Below, piece after piece: positions 63,801 through 64,000 of a DNA stretch of 64,000 nt. The position numbers and the translations under genes are program-made. How positions within the stretch are numbered: position 1 is the first letter of the stretch; each line of letters opens with the position of its first letter. The notes under the pieces are model-generated. The model ran no database searches. It was given only the letters and a program-made list of their open reading frames with translations, and was not told where the DNA came from. Location of the stretch: positions 1 through 64,000 of the forward strand of contig WNNJ02003838.1 of NCBI GenBank assembly GCA_012934845.2, written 5' to 3'. Source of the stretch: Pomphorhynchus laevis (taxonomy: Eukaryota > Acanthocephala > Palaeacanthocephala > Echinorhynchida > Pomphorhynchidae).

Positions 63801-63940
63801 GTCGGAAATAACTTCATAATAATCGGAAGAATCGTTTGAATTTTCATTATTTTTATTGGAATTTTCATCGAGATTTGTATCTACATGTTCATTGCTTTCA
63901 TTTTCGCCATTTTCATCGGCATTTTCAGTATTTTCATCGT
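34921..63940 (-). CDS. ATRX: ATRX/XNP SNF2-family chromatin remodeller, C-terminal 993 residues (5' end outside window)
   Basis: Twenty-three exons (plus coordinates, 5' to 3'): 63940-63779, 61257-61165, 57432-57258, 56145-56067, 52987-52850, 52803-52674, 50698-50589, 50502-50350, 50304-50121, 48664-48527, 48478-48303, 44087-43869, 42809-42688, 42637-42591, 42538-42427, 40509-40407, 40360-40257, 37095-36918, 36863-36684, 36630-36553, 35310-35226, 35180-35053, 35010-34921. All have GT-AG borders and phases agree at every junction to a TGA at 34921. ATRX is a nuclear DNA-translocating ATPase that, with DAXX, deposits histone H3.3 in heterochromatin. ATRX-specific strings identify it: [54 protein letters not shown] and [16 protein letters not shown] cysteine-rich ADD domain would lie upstream, beyond the window. 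Introns range from 42 nt to about 4.2 kb. Confidence 0.95.
35850..36175. repeat. Near-perfect palindrome, about 140-bp arms (fold-back element)
   Basis: The left arm (about 35850-35993) is repeated inverted at about 36030-36175: CCACACGAAACAAATTC against GAATTTGTTTTGTGTGG, and ATGAACATATTTTTATATTC against GGAATATAAAAATATGTTCA. The short centre contains GTCATACACAGTGACC, itself a hairpin, flanked by AACGTTTCG and GAAACGTT. It lies in the ATRX intron 35311-36552. No protein is encoded; the short frames on both strands are mirror images of each other. Confidence 0.9.
36918..44087 (-). CDS. ATRX: ATRX exons 12-18: inter-lobe acidic insert and helicase C-terminal lobe
   Basis: Exon 44087-43869 (73 codons) carries [20 protein letters not shown] and ends the first lobe at [10 protein letters not shown]. 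Exons 42809-42688 and 42637-42591 form the acidic serine-rich insert ([17 protein letters not shown]) typical of ATRX between the lobes, but far shorter than in human. Exon 42538-42427 has [15 protein letters not shown]. Junction 42427/40509 recreates NEKLVIFSQSL (motif IV), DYVRIDGF follows, and exon 37095-36918 gives [29 protein letters not shown] and [20 protein letters not shown] (motifs V and VI). Vertebrate ATRX has YRFGQ here; this protein has YRIGQ. Confidence 0.92.
37861..38745 (-). mobile_element. LINE remnant: RT thumb and C-terminal region
   Basis: A 220-codon minus-strand frame begins near the end of the polymerase ([30 protein letters not shown]), passes [10 protein letters not shown] and [20 protein letters not shown], and ends [20 protein letters not shown]. 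Upstream to 38745 are broken pieces of the YADD region ([13 protein letters not shown]). These patterns are those of Jockey/RTE/CR1-like LINEs. It is 5'-truncated, GC-richer than the surrounding intron, and in the same orientation as ATRX. Confidence 0.85.
39885..40010. other. Isolated GC-rich, structured segment of unknown nature
   Basis: About 120 bp of balanced composition inside a very AT-rich ATRX intron. It contains CTTAGGTGAATGCAAGCATC followed by AATGCTGCATGGACTAAG, which fold into a hairpin (CTTAG with CTAAG, ATGCA with TGCAT, GCA with TGC). It is flanked by GATACTCTCGGCTGACGG and GGCGTGCGACGACAGG. It is not a tRNA, 5S or 5.8S rRNA, or any spliceosomal RNA I can recall, and I see no coding frame. 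It could be a structured non-coding RNA gene or part of an unknown element. Confidence 0.4.
41200..41980 (+). repeat. Three copies of a dispersed short repeat (SINE-like family)
   Basis: Copies at about 41200-41400, 41535-41840 and 41878-41985 share TGAATTGACTAATAAATA, GATTAGAGGTCATCAGGA, AACTGCTATGTTATCAG, GTTTCGGCC, CAGCGGGG and TGACGTATTTTCTCTGATG in the same order. Further members lie at 53.74, 58.26 and 59.49 kb. Each is about 200-300 bp and non-coding. I see no clear pol III A/B boxes or terminal inverted repeats, so SINE versus MITE is undecided. Confidence 0.7.
42240..42360 (+). mobile_element. Short 3' tail of the RT-family retroelement
   Basis: CGATACACTAATGCCTACGT and CAGTAAGATTAAGAAGAAGA closely match 10325-10375 at the end of the retroelement fragment there. 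Only the tail remains. It sits in the ATRX intron 42426-40510. Confidence 0.55.
44365..45250 (-). mobile_element. Penelope-like element, inverted upstream half with palindromic flank
   Basis: The minus strand from about 45180 to 44760 reads [40 protein letters not shown] and [14 protein letters not shown], the N-terminal RT region of Penelope-like elements. At 44.37-44.68 kb is a non-coding block in which ATGAGCCATCTCGATGACGT (44449) and its inverse ACGTCATCGAGATGGCTCAT (44628) form long arms. It lies head-to-head with the plus-strand half that starts at 45.25 kb. It is a broken fossil located in the ATRX intron 44088-48302. Confidence 0.75.
45250..46750 (+). mobile_element. Penelope-like element, downstream half (RT and GIY-YIG endonuclease)
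   Basis: The plus strand gives the RT core ([20 protein letters not shown]), then a linker with Cys-rich [15 protein letters not shown], then the GIY-YIG-type nuclease region [36 protein letters not shown] and ending LMNEVNR. RT followed by GIY-YIG is diagnostic of Penelope-like elements. The copy is broken in several places. It is antisense to ATRX and probably belongs with the inverted half at 44.4-45.25 kb as one rearranged insertion. Confidence 0.85.
47150..48240. mobile_element. Penelope-like fragments in both orientations
   Basis: Minus strand 48088-47760 reads [20 protein letters not shown] and [20 protein letters not shown]. Plus strand 47610-47860 reads the same motif, [20 protein letters not shown], so two pieces face each other. 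48.05-48.24 kb matches the RT region at 13.35-13.5 kb. Two direct repeats, at about 47155-47245 and 47452-47590 (TAGTTACTAGCGA...ATCAAAATAATTTT), flank the left side. All are decayed. Confidence 0.65.
48303..50698 (-). CDS. ATRX: ATRX exons 7-11: SNF2 ATPase lobe 1
   Basis: Exon 50698-50589 encodes [20 protein letters not shown] and the Walker [11 protein letters not shown]. Exon 50502-50350 encodes [17 protein letters not shown] (motif Ia). Exon 50304-50121 has [11 protein letters not shown]. Exon 48664-48527 has [15 protein letters not shown] (Walker B, DEGH) and [15 protein letters not shown] (motif III). Exon 48478-48303 restores [20 protein letters not shown] and [16 protein letters not shown]. 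The tyrosine of EYHC is made by splicing across a 48-nt intron, which fixes both borders. All ATPase residues I can check are intact. Confidence 0.95.
49240..49560. mobile_element. Decayed Penelope-like remnants
   Basis: Contains repeated AATCAACAAAATATTATTAA and TTAAACTATTAAGTGAAAAC...TTTTTATGGATAATAA, shared with the Penelope-like fragments at 47.7 and 59.7 kb. Only short non-coding-looking pieces are left. Confidence 0.4.
49565..49850 (+). mobile_element. LINE RT fragment (motifs B and C)
   Basis: The plus strand reads [19 protein letters not shown], then [20 protein letters not shown]. This is the [10 protein letters not shown]...YADD pair of CR1/L2/Jockey-type reverse transcriptases. 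Only about 90 residues remain. Antisense to ATRX, within the intron 48665-50120. Confidence 0.85.
50700..52673. other. ATRX intron, AT-rich, one internal duplication
   Basis: A 1.97-kb intron. Around 51060-51290 a stretch of about 110 bp is repeated (AAATGTTGACATAAATCCTA and AAATGTTGACATTAATCCTA; CACATTGATTTCTAAATTAC twice). I see no exon, RNA gene or transposon protein in the rest. Confidence 0.45.
52674..63940 (-). CDS. ATRX: ATRX exons 1-6 in window: acidic / Ser-rich N-terminal region and start of SNF2 domain
   Basis: Exon 63940-63779 is extremely acidic and Asn-rich ([19 protein letters not shown]...[10 protein letters not shown]). 61257-61165 encodes [20 protein letters not shown]...STTDDD. 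57432-57258 encodes [16 protein letters not shown] residues ([20 protein letters not shown]). 56145-56067 and 52987-52850 carry basic-then-acidic patches (KKRKLLRSQ...[25 protein letters not shown]). 52803-52674 encodes [20 protein letters not shown] and LRPHQIEG, the ATRX entry to the helicase. Split codons at 61165/57432 (Asp) and 57258/56145 (Lys) support the joins. The low-complexity region matches the disordered middle of ATRX in character, not in sequence. Confidence 0.85.
53345..53710. repeat. Complex fold-back element
   Basis: GAGCTGGATCAAAGAAAGG at 53365 and ATTGGAGCTGGATCCAAGAA at 53513 face TTTTTTGATCCAGCTCTAAT at 53673. Internal arms GCTAACCTCTGTGAGCATCT and AGATGCTAACAAAGGTTAG lie around a short centre. 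TAAATTGTAAGCGAA is tandemly repeated three times near 53455-53500. The same fold-back family appears at 53955-54170 and as one arm at 60.42 kb. Confidence 0.8.
53735..53900 (+). repeat. Copy of the dispersed short repeat (SINE-like family)
   Basis: Shares CTCTGGAGGAATTGCTATGT, AACAGGTTTTAGACC, CATAGCAGCGGG and TTAAATTTGATTATATTGTG with the copies at 41.2-41.98 and 59.49 kb. It sits between two fold-back elements. Confidence 0.65.
53955..54170. repeat. Fold-back element, simpler copy
   Basis: Left arm: GAATTATTGGAGCCGGATCA...TTTCGCTAACCTCTGTTAGC. Right arm: GCTAACAGAGGTTAGCGAAA...GAGATCCAGCTTCAATAATTC. The arms are about 90 bp, almost perfectly inverted, around a short ATTACAGGTAAT-like centre. 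Confidence 0.85.
54171..56066. other. ATRX intron, AT-rich, nothing recognised
   Basis: Long A/T-rich intronic DNA with short repeated words (for example the related stretches near 55250-55330 and 55425-55500, GGTAAGAAAGCATATTTA). At 55960-55990 there is a brief GC-richer patch (GCATGCTTCCGGGCCACCCC) of unknown origin. No exon could be supported. Confidence 0.35.
56240..56365 (-). mobile_element. Decayed LINE fragment
   Basis: The minus strand reads [17 protein letters not shown], which parallels [17 protein letters not shown] in the LINE at 37.9-38.7 kb, and continues with residues comparable to FQAGLSGK. Only about 40 residues are left, with stops. Confidence 0.6.
56936..56971. repeat. Perfect 17-bp hairpin containing CACGTG in each arm
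   Basis: ATATCATCACGTGCTTA (56936-56952), a 2-nt TT loop, then the exact inverse (56955-56971). It lies in an ATRX intron. Each arm carries an E-box CACGTG. The function is unknown. Confidence 0.8.
57714..58140. repeat. AT-rich tandem duplication
   Basis: ATTAACTAATAACATCATAT and the following ACATTTATAC-type text at about 57745-57880 recur at about 57905-58030 (period about 160 bp). The pair is bracketed by two copies of CTCGATTATGCCAGATCTTA (57714 and 58095). Inside are many TATACATTTGTATA palindromes. Confidence 0.85.
58250..58380 (+). repeat. Decayed copy of the dispersed short repeat
   Basis: AAGATAATGCATCATCCAGA, GGAATTAATATGTTATCAG and AAATCGCATCAG follow the order of the SINE-like family at 41-42 kb but with heavy divergence. 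Confidence 0.45.
58525..58575. repeat. 15-bp perfect hairpin plus a third copy of one arm
   Basis: TTAATGTGAGCAATG (58525-58539) and CATTGCTCACATTAA (58544-58558) with loop TTAG are followed at once by another ATTGCTCACATT. In an ATRX intron; function unknown. Confidence 0.8.
59485..59670 (+). repeat. Copy of the dispersed short repeat (SINE-like family)
   Basis: Well-preserved member: TGAATTGACTAATAAATA, ACAGACGTTGTATCA, GGATTAGAGGTTATCAGGAG, GAACTGCTATC, GTTTCAGCCC, AGAGCAACGGGGCCAAATAC and TATTTTCTCTGATGAAAT in the same order as at 41.5-41.8 kb. Confidence 0.75.
60415..60510. repeat. Single arm of the fold-back family
   Basis: GAAATATCAAAATAAAATTT, TCCTTTATTGATCCAGTTAT and AATAATTCTTTATCAATAAT match the right arms of the fold-backs at 53.7 and 54.15 kb. 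The opposite arm is missing. Confidence 0.6.
60560..60840 (+). mobile_element. LINE-like fragment (probably RTE/CR1 type)
   Basis: GC-rich block in AT-rich DNA. The plus strand reads [39 protein letters not shown] and [16 protein letters not shown], broken by frame changes. The WYGHVLR box is the thumb-region motif of LINE polymerases. Only a short, damaged tail is present. Confidence 0.6.
62640..63070 (+). mobile_element. LINE RT N-terminal fragment, preceded by a perfect hairpin
   Basis: The plus strand reads [20 protein letters not shown], then [17 protein letters not shown], corresponding to the 'LFN.S...G..P..WK.A.V.PL.K' stretch at the start of CR1-type RT domains. TTTAATTCGTCAAT occurs twice (about 62812 and 62874). 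A 13-bp perfect hairpin, GGACGATGATCAA, with a 1-nt loop lies at 62643-62669. Confidence 0.65.
63083..63640. repeat. Pair of about 90-bp direct repeats
   Basis: CGAGTAACTATTGCCTTCAA...GTTTTTGTGGGCTTGCACAC at 63083-63170 recurs at 63546-63640 as CGAGTAACTATTGCTTTCAA...CTTTTGTGGGATTATAAGCA, followed in both by CTGTG...TTTGC.ACAT. The spacing is about 460 bp. Non-coding, in the ATRX intron 61258-63778. Confidence 0.75.
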
Positions 63941-64000
63941 CTAAATATAAAAGGATTTGCAAAAAAATGATTTATATATTTTTAATTTATTTTATTGTAT

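Overview
The window looks like nuclear DNA of an AT-rich invertebrate animal. I cannot resolve the phylum from sequence alone. Evidence: coding DNA is split into many GT-AG exons; some introns are tiny (42-48 nt) while others run to several kb and are full of transposon debris; there is a eukaryotic tRNA-Ala gene without encoded CCA; satellites and minisatellites are present; and there are fossils of non-LTR (LINE) and Penelope-like retroelements. No prokaryotic operon, Shine-Dalgarno or CRISPR signal was seen. Recognisable host coding DNA is a small fraction and lies entirely on the minus strand.

Layout. 0.2-2.9 kb: a 443-bp satellite array. 3.5-10.4 kb: LINE fragments, a 17-bp minisatellite with higher-order structure, a fold-back element and a 16-bp minisatellite. 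11.05-33.07 kb (minus): a 12-exon gene (predicted 529 codons plus stop) for an unrecognised Ser/Asp/Lys-rich protein. Its introns hold LINE and Penelope-like fossils and a tRNA-Ala(AGC) gene. Two of its exons plus their introns exist twice in a nearly identical 1.37-kb direct repeat. The duplicated exon pair is a phase 0-0 cassette, so it adds a 56-residue repeat without breaking the frame. 34.92-63.94 kb (minus): 23 exons encoding the last 993 residues of an ATRX/XNP-type SNF2 chromatin remodeller, entering from beyond the right edge. All helicase landmarks (Walker A, DEGH box, TGTPLQN, the C-terminal lobe and the YRIGQ motif) are present, and exon phases agree at every junction.

The ATRX introns hold LINE pieces, Penelope-like pieces with inverted organisation, a 325-bp near-perfect palindrome, a dispersed short repeat family, several perfect hairpins and an unexplained GC-rich structured segment at 39.9 kb. 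The two host genes run in the same direction about 1.85 kb apart. Both encode acidic, serine-rich segments that look nuclear, but a functional link is only inference.

All exon borders were set by hand from splice sites, frame continuity and (for ATRX) remembered family sequence. No search was run.
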